NCBI GenBank assembly: GCA_013400115.1
Contig: VXBP01008537.1
Coordinates: forward strand, 464,034-528,033
Direction of reading: 5' to 3'
Source: Rhinopomastus cyanomelas
Taxonomy: Eukaryota > Chordata > Aves > Bucerotiformes > Rhinopomastidae
DNA: 64,000 nt
Shown piece by piece: positions 10,119-21,258 of this stretch. Under the pieces are notes generated by a model. The model was not told the origin of the DNA. It searched no databases and saw only the letters and a program-made list of their open reading frames with translations. The stretch's first letter is position 1, and each line of letters starts with the position of its first letter. Both the position numbers and the translations under genes were made by a program.

Positions 10119-11568
10119 ACACAGCTGGTGCAGTTACTGATCAAACTCCTCGGCACTTCATGCAGGTCACCACAGTGAGGAGAATCCGCCCTGGGAACTT
10201 GCAGAGACTAGTGCAGTAGGAGCATTGTAAAGGTGGTGAACAGCTTACACAGGCTAGTTCATCCTTACTGATGTTTGCCACTGGGTTTGACATCTGAGCC
10301 ATCTGAAAGCATCAAAGAAGGAAAACCAAATCCTATGGCTTTTAGGTCTTCACGTAGTTTGAGAATAGCTTAAGACAAACCATAACCTGCCTGAGTCATC
10401 CATATCAGCTTATAACTACATCAGTGGTATAGAAACACTGTATTTTAGTTTACAGAACACACCTAGTATTTTTCTTTTTCCATTTAATGTCTAGATATTA
10501 AAAATGAAGAAACTTGATTTCGTTTTGTTTCGTTTTTTTAGCAGAAGCCTGTTTTTTGGGGGGGTTGTTTTTTGTTCTGTTTTTTAATTGTACATAGTGA
10601 AATGAGTGTTCCTGCTTTCAAGACAACTGTATTTGAAAACCTTGAAAAGTAAGCTAACTTAAGTCTGACTTCACTTTGCATGCTTCTATTTGGCCCCTCT
10701 TAAGAGAAGACGAAGAATAGAGCAAGACTTGTATCGACTCCATTACCAGTTGAATAAGACATTTATCCTGTAGTCTTTAAGTTTTCCTGTTTCCACAGCT
10801 TGGTGACAGCCCCGCATTCTTTCTTCCTGGTAGGCCGACAATAGTATTTGCAGTGTTTCGTATTTATAAAGAAATAAAAGAAAAATCAAAAAAAACCAAA
10901 CCCCACAAGTTGCATCTTATTTAAATTGACGAGACAGGTTTGACTATGAATCATGATTTTTGTATGTAGATGGTTGACTTAGTGTTTTCCCAGCTAAAGT
11001 GAACTGTTTGGAGAAAGTGAACCCACCTTTAACGTGGCAACAATCTTACTTAAGCAGATCACTGCTTTGTCTTCTTTCTGCTGGGAAACAGTCAATTCCA
11101 CCTTAGTTTTCCAGCAGGTTCAGCTGGCCACCAGCTCAGAATACCAAGGACTGAAGGACATTTGACTCTTATTTTTCTATTTAAATGACATGAATGTAAA
11201 GGGGATGCTCAGGGTTGTTTTGGAGCCTGTTGAATTTTTATCTTTTTTGCCTGTGATTTTATTTTCTAAATGAAATACTTCATGTAGCAAACCTTAAATA
11301 TGTCGAGAAGGAAAATGCCAAACCGCTTTGGTTAATGAGGTGACTTAGTTAAGTTATGTTACGAGTTAGGTGTTAAAAAAGTACAAGAGAACTTTTTATT
11401 TGTTAATTAATCTTGAAGAAAACACGTGCCTCAGTTAGATGTTTTGTCTTATCTTTTCTGCACTAAATACCTGACAGTCTGACCAATCAATGCACCTTTT
11501 CCAGTGGCAAGACTTGCTTATCGTAAATTATATTTGTCACGATGCAAGATTTAGTGACTGTAAAATGG

Positions 11569-11574
11569 AATAAA
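11569..11574 (+). terminator. GRB10: Poly(A) signal, upstream candidate for GRB10
   Basis: A canonical AATAAA hexamer sits in TGGAATAAAG. It could give a slightly shorter 3' UTR than the site at 11743. No transcript data are available to rank the two. Confidence 0.45.
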
Positions 11575-11742
11575 GTTTAAAGTTTCAGGGAATGCAAAAG
11601 GTATTAACTTAAGAGACAAAACCTTTATTCAATATGCTTTGCTTCATACTGTAAATAGCTTTTTGGGCTTGTGAACCTAATTGTAATCTTTCAGGTATTT
11701 TTGTACAAATAAGGGACTGATATTCTGTTTCTTGTAATTAGA

Positions 11743-11748
11743 AATAAA
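11743..11748 (+). terminator. GRB10: Poly(A) signal, probable distal site of GRB10
   Basis: AATAAA sits in AGAAATAAACG, followed by T-rich sequence (TTCATTTTATATTGG), the usual arrangement of hexamer and downstream U-rich element. It is the last good hexamer before the intergenic CR1 cluster, so I take it as the gene end. Confidence 0.6.
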
Positions 11749-11769
11749 CGTTAATACAATGCTATTCAT

Positions 11770-12159
11770 TTTATATTGGAATGAATGTCATCTTTGGGCT
11801 CTACCTGCGCTCTCTGTATCTCTTGCCTTAATTCTAGGTTACTCGGGGTAAGTTATCCCTTCCATTCCCTAATGTTCTGTGATCTTAAGGAGCCTTCAAG
11901 AGGAAAACAGAATCCACAAGGAAACCTTTATTCTGCCTGTTCTATCATTCCTGTTACAACAAACTGCCCTTTATTTTAACAAATAACTTGTGAAAAGGAC
12001 TTGTTGGCGATGTTCTCGTGTGATCTTTACTACATTCATTTGAGAATGTTGCTAGCATCAAATCAGGAAATACATGGCAAGCATTTTGTGGGTCATCAAT
12101 AAAGCTGTAATTCACTGAAAATGTAGACTCTGCATAAAGCACTTTGTTGGCCTAATGTC
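11770..12159. other. Start of GRB10-DDC intergenic interval
   Basis: Unique sequence between the proposed GRB10 poly(A) site and the first intergenic CR1. Nothing is recognised. Confidence 0.5.
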
Positions 12160-12997
12160 AGGTGGAGGACATTCAGCGAGACCTAGGCAGGCTGGAGAGC
12201 TGCGCAGGGGGAAATTCAATGAACTATAAACAAGGGCAGTGTAGAGTGGCATCTGGGCAAGAACAACCCCAGGTACCAGTGCAGGTTGGGGACTGACCTG
12301 CAGGAGAGCAGTGTAGGCAAAAGGGACCTGGGGGTCCTAGTGGACAGCAGGATGACCAGGAGCCAGCAATATGCCCTTCTGGACAAGAAGGCCAATGGCA
12401 TCCTGAGGTGGATCAGAAAGAGGGGTGTTTAGCAGATGGAGAGAGGTTCTTCTCCCCCCTCTATTCTGCCCTGGTGAGACTGCATCTGGAATATTGTGTC
12501 CAGTTCTGGGCCCCTCACTTCCAGAAAGATGCAGAACTGCTGGAGAGAGTCCAGCACAGAGCCATGAAGATGATGAAGGGAGTGAAATGTCTTGATGAGG
12601 TAAGGCTGAGGGAGCTGGGTCTTTTGAGCTTGGACAAAAGGTGACTGAGGGGTGACCTCATTAATGTTGATAAATATTGGAAGGAGCAGGTGTCAGGAGG
12701 ATGGAGCCAGGCTACGCTCAGTGTCATCTAATGATAGGACGTAGGGCAATGGCTGTGAGCTGGAACAGAGGAGGTTCCACATAAATATGAGAAGGAATTT
12801 CTTCCCAGTGAGGGTGACAGAGCACTGGCAGGGCCTGCCCAGGGGTGTGTTGTGGAGTCTCCTTCTCTGGAGACATTTAAACCTGCCTGGATATGTTCCT
12901 GTGTGACTTGTTCTAGGTTGTCTGCTGTCGCAGGGGGACTGGACTAGATGATCTTTTGAGTTCACTTCCAATCCCTAATGCTCTGTGATTTTGTGAA
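12160..12997 (+). mobile_element. CR1, group A
   Basis: Runs from the block after the RT active site (GGAGGACATTCAGCGAGACC, LDRLE-like) through [20 protein letters not shown] to a tail ending GTGATTTTGTGAA. Several frameshifts occur, and the C-terminal part lies in a different frame. Bases from 12423 onward are the left edge of the exact duplication. Confidence 0.92.
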
Positions 12998-13961
12998 TAA
13001 TAATAATAATGTAAATATAATTAATAATTGGTAATAATATCTAAAGTATGTTCCTCTTGTATAATAATACCAGAGAAAAGAGATCCTTCCTTTGAATTAT
13101 CTCCATTGTCTTAATTTGGGTCACTTCGGCATCCTAAATCTTTTCCTTTGATAACTCAGAGCACTCAGTTTAATTAGTTTAACTTGGCTTAATTAGTATT
13201 TGAATACCTGATACAACCACAACTGCGTCTAAGAGCTGTATGATTCTCATTAGATGCTGCAATTAGTCATGTCAGAGATTTCAAAGTAAATTAGTTTGTG
13301 TAATGCTCAGATTTCAGACTCTTAGCCCAAAGACATTCTGCTCTAATTGCTCATCGTTTTGCACAAATACCAGCAGATGTTGTAGCCAGACACTGAGCTG
13401 TGATTAACAGGATCCTGCAACAGTTGCTGGTTACCTAGATTGGTTATAATCGGGTGTTGCCCATCTGTTGGATGTGAGATTCTGGTCCCACAGCTGGGGA
13501 ACAGGAAGGGGAAGTGAAAAACAGCTGCCAGCTCCGAGTCAAAGTCCATACAGCTGGTGTTTGTGGGCTCTCAAGGTCAGCTCTGCTGCAGCCAGGGGTG
13601 TACCTCTAAGGAAAGAATGCTCAGAAGAGCTACACTGGGAAGGAAATTAAGTGGAGTTCAGTGTTCTCCAGATGGTGGCTTGGGTGTGACTGGAACACAG
13701 TGAAGACAGTAGCACGATGCCTGACTGCTGCTCTCCAGTCTCAGAGTCAAGCTTCAAGTTTGTGAAGGTCCATCTATGTTATTTGCCTTTTGATGCATGT
13801 TCTGTAGAGGTGTAAGGATTGGCATTATGGGTCATCAGCAGATGAACAACTGTGGAATTAGTATTCTCCACAACCTGCCCATTTCCCAAACCAGTCTAGC
13901 TGCCGTCAGGAGAAAAGGAAGGTAAAAGTATGGCTTTGCCAACAATGGGAATGGTTGTGGT
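12998..13961. other. Non-repeat segment within the duplicated block
   Basis: Begins with a short AAT-rich microsatellite (12994-13040), then unique sequence. No gene is recognised. An identical segment occupies 14914-15877. Confidence 0.6.
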
Positions 13962-14038
13962 CCTCCTGTGGCAGGGGGATTGGACTAGATGACCTTTTGA
14001 TGTCCCTTCCAATCCCTTATGTTCTGGGATTCTGTGAA
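13962..14038 (+). mobile_element. CR1 tail only, group A
   Basis: About 75 bases: GGATTGGACTAGATGACCTT through GGGATTCTGTGAATG. A severely 5'-truncated insertion. Confidence 0.85.
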
Positions 14039-14200
14039 TGGCTGAGCTCAGTACTGTACAATTTCACACCCCCCTAATTTCATCAGACCTTTTCAATAGT
14101 TGAATTCTTTGGTAATACCTTCTGATGAATTTCTGCAGGATATCAACATGCTCTGCATCCCAGCTTGTGGTCTTCAGGTAACTCTTACTCTAAGAATCAG

Positions 14201-14337
14201 GTTCACAGAATCACAGAACATTAGGTATTCAAAGGGATCTTAAAAGATCATCCAGTCCAATCCCCTTGCCACAGCAGGACCATCTAGACCAAGTCACACA
14301 GGAACATACCCAGGCAAGTCTTAAACCTCTCCAGAGA
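14201..14337 (-). mobile_element. CR1 3' end, group A, interrupted by N
   Basis: Starts TTCACAGAATCACAGAACAT and is cut at CTCCAGAGA by the N at 14338. Its uninterrupted version is the copy at 16118, consistent with a misjoin at 14338. Confidence 0.92.
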
Positions 14338-14338
14338 N
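14338..14338. other. Single-N assembly join
   Basis: One ambiguous base sits exactly between the two copies of the 1,915-bp duplication, inside a CR1. It has the look of a nominal gap left by contig joining. Confidence 0.9.
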
Positions 14339-14913
14339 GGGTGTTTAGCAGATGGAGAGAGGTTCTTCTCCCCCCTCTATTCTGCCCTGGTGAGACTGCA
14401 TCTGGAATATTGTGTCCAGTTCTGGGCCCCTCACTTCCAGAAAGATGCAGAACTGCTGGAGAGAGTCCAGCACAGAGCCATGAAGATGATGAAGGGAGTG
14501 AAATGTCTTGATGAGGTAAGGCTGAGGGAGCTGGGTCTTTTGAGCTTGGACAAAAGGTGACTGAGGGGTGACCTCATTAATGTTGATAAATATTGGAAGG
14601 AGCAGGTGTCAGGAGGATGGAGCCAGGCTACGCTCAGTGTCATCTAATGATAGGACGTAGGGCAATGGCTGTGAGCTGGAACAGAGGAGGTTCCACATAA
14701 ATATGAGAAGGAATTTCTTCCCAGTGAGGGTGACAGAGCACTGGCAGGGCCTGCCCAGGGGTGTGTTGTGGAGTCTCCTTCTCTGGAGACATTTAAACCT
14801 GCCTGGATATGTTCCTGTGTGACTTGTTCTAGGTTGTCTGCTGTCGCAGGGGGACTGGACTAGATGATCTTTTGAGTTCACTTCCAATCCCTAATGCTCT
14901 GTGATTTTGTGAA
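14339..14913 (+). mobile_element. CR1 piece, group A, duplicate of 12423-12997
   Basis: Starts at the N and lacks the 5' part seen at 12160-12422. Otherwise identical to the earlier copy, including its frameshifts. Confidence 0.93.
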
Positions 14914-15877
14914 TAATAATAATAATGTAAATATAATTAATAATTGGTAATAATATCTAAAGTATGTTCCTCTTGTATAATAATACCAGAGAAAAGAGAT
15001 CCTTCCTTTGAATTATCTCCATTGTCTTAATTTGGGTCACTTCGGCATCCTAAATCTTTTCCTTTGATAACTCAGAGCACTCAGTTTAATTAGTTTAACT
15101 TGGCTTAATTAGTATTTGAATACCTGATACAACCACAACTGCGTCTAAGAGCTGTATGATTCTCATTAGATGCTGCAATTAGTCATGTCAGAGATTTCAA
15201 AGTAAATTAGTTTGTGTAATGCTCAGATTTCAGACTCTTAGCCCAAAGACATTCTGCTCTAATTGCTCATCGTTTTGCACAAATACCAGCAGATGTTGTA
15301 GCCAGACACTGAGCTGTGATTAACAGGATCCTGCAACAGTTGCTGGTTACCTAGATTGGTTATAATCGGGTGTTGCCCATCTGTTGGATGTGAGATTCTG
15401 GTCCCACAGCTGGGGAACAGGAAGGGGAAGTGAAAAACAGCTGCCAGCTCCGAGTCAAAGTCCATACAGCTGGTGTTTGTGGGCTCTCAAGGTCAGCTCT
15501 GCTGCAGCCAGGGGTGTACCTCTAAGGAAAGAATGCTCAGAAGAGCTACACTGGGAAGGAAATTAAGTGGAGTTCAGTGTTCTCCAGATGGTGGCTTGGG
15601 TGTGACTGGAACACAGTGAAGACAGTAGCACGATGCCTGACTGCTGCTCTCCAGTCTCAGAGTCAAGCTTCAAGTTTGTGAAGGTCCATCTATGTTATTT
15701 GCCTTTTGATGCATGTTCTGTAGAGGTGTAAGGATTGGCATTATGGGTCATCAGCAGATGAACAACTGTGGAATTAGTATTCTCCACAACCTGCCCATTT
15801 CCCAAACCAGTCTAGCTGCCGTCAGGAGAAAAGGAAGGTAAAAGTATGGCTTTGCCAACAATGGGAATGGTTGTGGT

Positions 15878-15954
15878 CCTCCTGTGGCAGGGGGATTGGA
15901 CTAGATGACCTTTTGATGTCCCTTCCAATCCCTTATGTTCTGGGATTCTGTGAA
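15878..15954 (+). mobile_element. CR1 tail only, duplicate of 13962-14038
   Basis: Identical to the first-copy tail. Counted separately only because the assembly shows both. Confidence 0.85.
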
Positions 15955-16116
15955 TGGCTGAGCTCAGTACTGTACAATTTCACACCCCCCTAATTTCATC
16001 AGACCTTTTCAATAGTTGAATTCTTTGGTAATACCTTCTGATGAATTTCTGCAGGATATCAACATGCTCTGCATCCCAGCTTGTGGTCTTCAGGTAACTC
16101 TTACTCTAAGAATCAG

Positions 16117-16662
16117 GTTCACAGAATCACAGAACATTAGGTATTCAAAGGGATCTTAAAAGATCATCCAGTCCAATCCCCTTGCCACAGCAGGACCATC
16201 TAGACCAAGTCACACAGGAACATACCCAGGCAAGTCTTAAACCTCTCCAGAGATGGAGACTCCACAAGCACCCTGGGCAGCCCCTTCCAGTGCTCTGTCA
16301 CCCTCACCATGAAAAAGTTCCTTCTCATATTGATGTGAACCTCCTTTGTTCCAGTTGACACCCATTTCCCCTTTTCCTGTCATTAGATGAAGCTGGGAAG
16401 AGCCTGGCTCCATACTCCTTACATCCACCTTTCACATATTGATCAACATGAATGAAGTCACCCCTCAGCTGTCTTTTTTCCAAGCTGAAGACACCCTGCT
16501 GCCTCAGCTTTTCCTCATAAGGGAGATGTTCCACTCCTTCAGCCTCTGTGTGGCTCTCGCTGGACTCTCTCTATCAGCTCTGTGTGTCCCTCTTGAACTG
16601 TGGGGCACAGAACTGGACACAATATTCCAGATGTGGTCTCACCAGGGCAGAGTAGAGGGATT
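16117..16662 (-). mobile_element. CR1 3' half, group A
   Basis: A continuous antisense copy from CACAGAATCACAGAACATT to GGTCTCACCAGGGCAGAGTA. The - strand has [20 protein letters not shown] with frameshifts. Confidence 0.92.
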
Positions 16663-17249
16663 CATGACAAATATAGAGGCACAAGGCAATCTATGAGGAT
16701 TAGATCGTCTCGAGAACTTACCCCACAGCACAGCTAGTTGTGAAAGAAAACAAAGGAGAAATTACAGAATGAATGGATACAATCATTAGTTTGTTTTCTC
16801 AATGAAGACCATGTGGTTTGTGGAAACAGTCAGCTGAACAAGGATAAAAACCACAGAAGGCTTGCAGGCTTTGCCTGAAGTCAATTGCCTGAACAAGCAT
16901 TTGAGCTGCTCTAGGTGGCCTTTAGAGGTCCCTTCCAGACCAACACATTCTGTGACCCTATGTACCTGGTGAGGGCCAGTCCAGAGAGGAACAGCTGGAG
17001 GGAGCACTGACAGCTCAGCGGGGGTCGGGAAAGCATGCACAGCTGGTTTGCCTGAATGAAATGCCCTTGGACTACCAGCTGTGCTTCTGAGCCCAGACAG
17101 CCTCCAGCCAATGCCGGTGATGGAGTCCCACCCTGTTAATTCCCAGTCTTCATTCCTGACCAGTTTAAATCCTGGTGCGTGACAGGAAAGAATAAACCCG
17201 TGGTTTCCCGAGACAAAAAATCGGTAAAGAAACGGTAGACACCCAGTGA
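16663..17249. other. Mostly unique intergenic sequence with a short CR1-like tail
   Basis: Bases 16907-16965 (GGTCCCTTCCAGACCAACAC, then TTCTGTGACCCTATG) resemble an old CR1 3' end. The remainder is unassigned. A long open frame on the - strand here has low-information composition and I do not call it a gene. Confidence 0.55.
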
Positions 17250-17725
17250 AAACACAGCCCGTGCTTCGCTTCATCCACCGGACAGAGGACGCCGATCTGA
17301 GCTCTGCCGGTGGGGTGGGTGCTCCCGGCCCCAGTACCCCTCCCGCCCCCACACCCCACCTCCTCTGCCGCCAGGGGGCGCCCACGGCCGGGCCCGGCGG
17401 ACGGCGACGGCTGCGGCTCCGGGTTCACCGTGAGGATGGTGACCCCAGCGGGGCTCAAAGACAGCGACAGGCCCGCGCCGGGCTCAGGTCACTGGCACAG
17501 CCCGGAGAGCCGGGTGGCTCTGTGACTTCCCCGCTAACGCTTGTACATCAGCGCTGGGCGATCACTGGCTCCCATCTCCGCTGTGAGCGGCTGCCCAGGG
17601 TGGTTAAGGATTAACAGAGGTGCGGGAGCAGCCCGCGGCCTCGTTGGACATTGGAACGGGCTGCCCCAGGCGCTGGGGGCGGCACCGCCCTGGCTGCCTT
17701 TAAAGGACATCAGGCCCAGACTGAG
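17250..17725. promoter_or_regulatory. CpG-rich island between GRB10 and DDC
   Basis: GC- and CpG-rich sequence (for example GGCCGGGCCCGGCGGACGGC and GACGGCTGCGGCTCCGGG) in otherwise AT-rich, CpG-poor surroundings. Unmethylated islands of this kind mark promoters or regulatory nodes. It contains the CTCF-like motif listed separately. Its right part (from about 17643) overlaps an old GC-rich CR1 fragment, which may inflate the island. No convincing exon or start site was found, so a regulatory role is inferred. Confidence 0.65.
17367..17383 (+). promoter_or_regulatory. CTCF-like binding motif
   Basis: GCCGCCAGGGGGCGCCC matches the core CTCF consensus (CCGCCAGGGGGCGC type) essentially perfectly by eye. 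CTCF is the vertebrate insulator and loop-anchor protein. The motif lies within the CpG island, about 5.6 kb past the GRB10 end and 18 kb before the proposed DDC promoter. Binding is inferred from sequence only. Confidence 0.6.
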
Positions 17726-17760
17726 CGACATAGGCCAGGGGTAGCCGGGCAGTGCTAGGG
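17643..17760 (+). mobile_element. CR1-like fragment, group C
   Basis: GGACATTGGAACGGGCTGCC followed by GGCTGCCTTTAAAGGACATC follows the CR1 pattern of the end of the reverse-transcriptase frame, with unusually high GC. It lacks a clear tail, hence only moderate certainty. Confidence 0.55.
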
Positions 17761-18049
17761 GAGCGGCTGGGGTCCATTTTAGACATCTCTTCAGACCAAG
17801 GAGCCTCTGGGCCACATCATTAGTGGGAAAGGCCTAGGAAAATCGTGAGATCCAAACCCTTTCGTTGCCTCTGGTGACCTCTGCCTCACAGGACAGGGAT
17901 CTTCCTCACAGAACGGGGGTGCTACACGAGAATTGCAGGAAACACTCCTTCCCTTCCCAAGGAGCCCGGAAAGTGGGATCGCCAAGCGGGTGAGGATGGA
18001 GGGAGCGGGAACAGAGGAGCAACGAGGCTGGGGAAGGGACTGGAGGGAA

Positions 18050-18456
18050 AGGCTGATGGGGAGAGGCTGAGGGAGCTGGGGGTGTTTAGCCTGGAGAAGA
18101 GGAGACTCAAGGGGGACCTTCACCCTCTCTACAACTCCCTGAAGGGAGATTGGGGTTAGAAGGGGGTTGGGTTCTTCTCCCAGGCAATTAGCGACAGGAG
18201 GAGAGAGCAGGGCTTGAAGCTGCACTAGGGGAGGGTTAGGGTGGTTGTTAGGAAGCCCTTCCTTATGGAAAGGGTGATCAGACACTGTAATGGACTACCC
18301 AGGACAGTGGTGGTGTCCCCATCCCTGGAGGTGTTGAAGATCCGTCTGGCTGTGGCCCTTAGCACTCTGGTCTGTCCAATGTAGTGATGTTAGGTCCTGG
18401 ACTGGGCTGGGATGGATGAGCTCAGAGGGCTTTTCCAGCCTCCGTCATTCTGTGGT
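18050..18456 (+). mobile_element. CR1 3' end, group C (GC-rich, old)
   Basis: Carries the block GAGGCTGAGGGAGCTGGGGG ([19 protein letters not shown]), a CCCATCCCTGGAGGTGTTGA segment and a tail ending TTCTGTGGTCC. Divergence and GC content suggest an older subfamily than the group A copies around it. Confidence 0.85.
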
Positions 18457-19179
18457 CCAAGCCTGGTAGGGTTACGGCTGAGGGGCTCCCACCAGGCCGC
18501 AGGTCTGCACGGCCTAGAGAGCAGCGTGACCTCCTCCAGAGGAGGTTCTGCCACAGCTGGCACCTGCTTTAGCAAGTTTGGTTGAAGAAGTCAAGAGCTT
18601 GTGAAGCATTTTAAAATCAGAACCTTGCAATTTGTAATGATTTTGGGAGAATCTCTCCTTCACTCTTTCTAAAAATGGGCTTGAGAGCAGTGCTGCTGAA
18701 GGCAAGCTCTTTGGAGGGATGGCCTGCTGAGTAGTCTGGGGACTGAATCCCAGCTGACAGTGGAATTGCATTAATCTTTGGTCAGAAGAAAACCCACTTG
18801 CTTGCTTGCAAATTCAATTTTCCTGTTCTTGTTGTTTGGCCTCATGTGAATGTGCCACACTGGGCTTGTAGAGGTCCTGTTTATAATGCTGGAACCAGAG
18901 TGATCTCCATACACTGATAAAAGAGTTTTATGTGTGGCTGAATGTAGATTCAATGTTACTTCAAAGTTGCTGGGATTCAGAGAGCAAGGAGTTGATGTAA
19001 TTAAAACTACGGTGCCTAGAAATAGAACTGGAAAAGGAAAGAGGAATAAAATGTTAGATTTTACCTTTTGTATTATGTTCAATACATTTTATGGCAATAG
19101 TTGATAAAACCAGTGAGAGGGCAATCAGAAGCAAGTTTGTCACCATTGGGTCACAACAACTCAATGCAGTCTTACCAGG
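18457..19179. other. Unique intergenic sequence
   Basis: No repeat, gene or motif is recognised. The 3' part is AT-rich. Confidence 0.5.
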
Positions 19180-19875
19180 CTTGCGGGAGAGAGGCTGGAA
19201 TGCTGCTCTGAAGAGACAGACCTGGGGTATTGAGTGATCATCAGCTAAACGTGGCCCAGCAGTGTGTCCAGCTGGCCAAGGAGGGCAAGGGCATCCTGGC
19301 CTGCATCAGACATAGTATGGCCAGCAGGACTAGGGAGGTGATTGTCCCCCTGTACTCAGCATTGGTGAGAACTCGTCTTAAATGTTGTGCTCAGTTTTGG
19401 GCACCTCAGTACAAGAAGGACATCAAGGTGCTGGAGTGGGTCCAGAGAAGAGATTGGTGAAGGGTGTGAAGAGTAAACTGTGAGGAGTGGCTGAGGGACC
19501 TCAGGTTTGTTAGTCTGAAGAAAAGGAGGCTGAGGTGAGACCTTATTGCTGTCTACAACTACCTGAAAGGAGGTTGTAGAGAGGAGGGCACTGGTCTCTT
19601 CTCCCAAGTCACCAGTGATGGGCAGGAGGAAATGGCCTCAAGTCACACCAGAGGAAGTTTAGGTTGGACATTAGGAAGAGCTTCACAGAGAGGGTTATCA
19701 GGCCTTGGAACAGGCTGCACAGGGAGGGGTTGAATCGCCATCCCTAGATGTGTTTAAAAGTCTTGAAGTTCTGGAGCTCAGGGACATTGTTTAGCAGTGG
19801 CCTTGGGCCAGTTGCATTCATGGTTAGACTTTATGATAATACAGGTCTTTTCCAACAAAAGTGGTTTTCTGGTTA
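19180..19875 (+). mobile_element. CR1, group B
   Basis: Contains the block [20 protein letters not shown], a damaged [15 protein letters not shown] block, and a tail CAGGTCTTTTCCAACAAAAG. Frameshifts lie near 19460 and 19640. Confidence 0.88.
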
Positions 19876-19987
19876 CAAATGTGATTCTGAGAGCAGTATT
19901 TGAGAAGAGAGCATCATTCCTGTCTGATATTCCAGGTTTGCATCCTCCCATCAGTCATGCAGAGTAAAAGGAAAGTGAAAAGATTGG

Positions 19988-20503
19988 AATGAGAATGCAT
20001 CTGGAATATTATGTTCAGTTCCTGAAGGACACAGAACTGCTTGAGAGAGTTCATCGCAGAGACACAAAGATGATGAAAGGAGTAGAACACCTCCCTGATG
20101 AGGAAACGCTGAGGGAGCTGGGTCTCTTGAACTTGGAGAAAAGGAGACTGAGGGGTGACCTCATTAATGTTTATAAATATCGGAAGGGTGGGTATCAGGA
20201 GGATGGAGCCAGGCTCTGCTCAGTGTCATCTAGCGATAGGACAAGGGGCAATGCTTGTCAGCTTGAACACAGGAGCTTCCACATCAATCTGAGAAGGAAC
20301 TTCTTCCCAGTGAGGGTGACAGACCACTGGCAGGGGCTGCCCAGGGGGGTGTTGTGGAGTTTCCTTCTCTGGAGACATTTAAACCTGCCTGGATATGTTC
20401 CTGTGTGACTTGTTCTAGGTTGTCTGCTGTCGCAGGGGGACTGGACTAGATGATCTTTTGAGTTCACTTCCAATCCCTAATGTACTGTGATTCTGTGAAC
20501 AGT
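19988..20503 (+). mobile_element. CR1 3' half, group A
   Basis: Starts at the damaged [17 protein letters not shown] block and stays open for about 139 codons to the CDLV region, then the tail. Its last 150 bases share unusual variants (GTTCTAGGTTGTCTGCTGTC) with the copy at 12160-12997, so the two share a recent source. Confidence 0.92.
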
Positions 20504-21258
20504 GAATTTACTGGGAGCAGGGGTGGGCCCTGTCAATTGATAATAACACAGCCATGTCCTTTCTGCACATACCAAGTGAAACTGCTGCTCCAGTGATAAA
20601 AAGAGCCTGTCCTCTCTCTTGTCTGTCCCCTACTATGCAGCAAGTAGAGTGAAAGAGTGGGACTGAAGCAGATGTTTCTTCTGTTTGGAAGGTATCACAA
20701 AAGCTTTGTTAACAAGGAGTTTGCCAAAAGCTCATGCTTGCAAGTAGGGGGACGGTACAGGGCCTTTTTCAGAGGTGGCTGCAGCTGGCTCCTTAATCTT
20801 CTCAAAGTGCAGAAAACTTGACATATATTTGGCCTTCCCGCTGGCACCCGGCAGGCTTCTGTTGAAGGTTCTGTTCAAAGACGTACAAGGAGAGAGGACG
20901 AGAGACTCTTCTGATGTCAGTGCTGGAGACGACGGAAGCCACAGTAGCAGTAGTTCTGCGTTCCAGTACAAGCAGAAATATGTATAACCATCAGTGCGGG
21001 TTATTATTAGCTCCTCAGAGTTTCAAGTCTGCCTTGCCAAAGTCGAGTTGGTGACATTCCTTATACTTCAGAAGATTCTTGTTCTTATATACCAAGTGCT
21101 GCCTGATTGCTAGGGTAACGTCAGGCACTGCTGTTAGCAATACTGTCATGGAATCAGGAGTTCAGGGGATACACCAGCATCTAAAAATGCACAGAAAGAT
21201 GCTGCAAAAGGAAGGTGACAATCTCTTCCTGCTTGGGGGACAGGGTACAAAGTAACAG
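20504..21258. other. Unique intergenic sequence
   Basis: No transposon is seen. Short frames on both strands around 20732-20987 look coincidental. Confidence 0.5.

Larger units (their letters stand above)
8308..11765 (+). other. GRB10: GRB10 3' untranslated region
   Basis: The sequence after the stop is AT-rich and lacks coding features, as expected for the long GRB10 3' UTR. It contains a CA/GT-rich patch (8862-8890), T- and A-rich runs (9255-9295, 10515-10585) and one inserted group A CR1 (9752-10118, sense). AATAAA hexamers occur at 11569 and 11743, and another A-rich AATAAA lies near 10872. The right-hand limit is inferred from the 11743 signal; cleavage about 15-25 bases later is assumed, not seen. 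Confidence 0.7.
12423..14337 (+). repeat. Exact direct duplication, copy 1
   Basis: Matches 14339-16253 base for base in every stretch compared, at a constant offset of 1,916. Translated frames in the two copies are identical, including those in non-repeat sequence. It starts inside a sense CR1 and ends inside an antisense CR1, immediately before a single N at 14338. Perfect identity in non-coding bird DNA plus the N points to an assembly artefact rather than an ancient duplication. Confidence 0.95.
14339..16253 (+). repeat. Exact direct duplication, copy 2
   Basis: The partner of 12423-14337. It contains a sense CR1 piece without its 5' part (14339-14913), the unique segment (14914-15877), a CR1 tail (15878-15954) and the start of the antisense CR1 (from 16117). 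Removing either copy gives a continuous, plausible sequence in which both flanking CR1 elements become ordinary. Confidence 0.95.

Noticed and set aside
16786..17385. A 199-codon open frame on the - strand across the CpG island
   Set aside because: It is kept open by high GC on the - strand, resembles no family I recognise, and overlaps the CTCF-like motif and other equally open frames. No splice or start context supports it.
17250..17725. Evidence for genomic imprinting of GRB10 in this species
   Set aside because: A CpG island and a CTCF-like motif cannot show imprinting; birds are not known to imprint. Kept only as a candidate boundary element.
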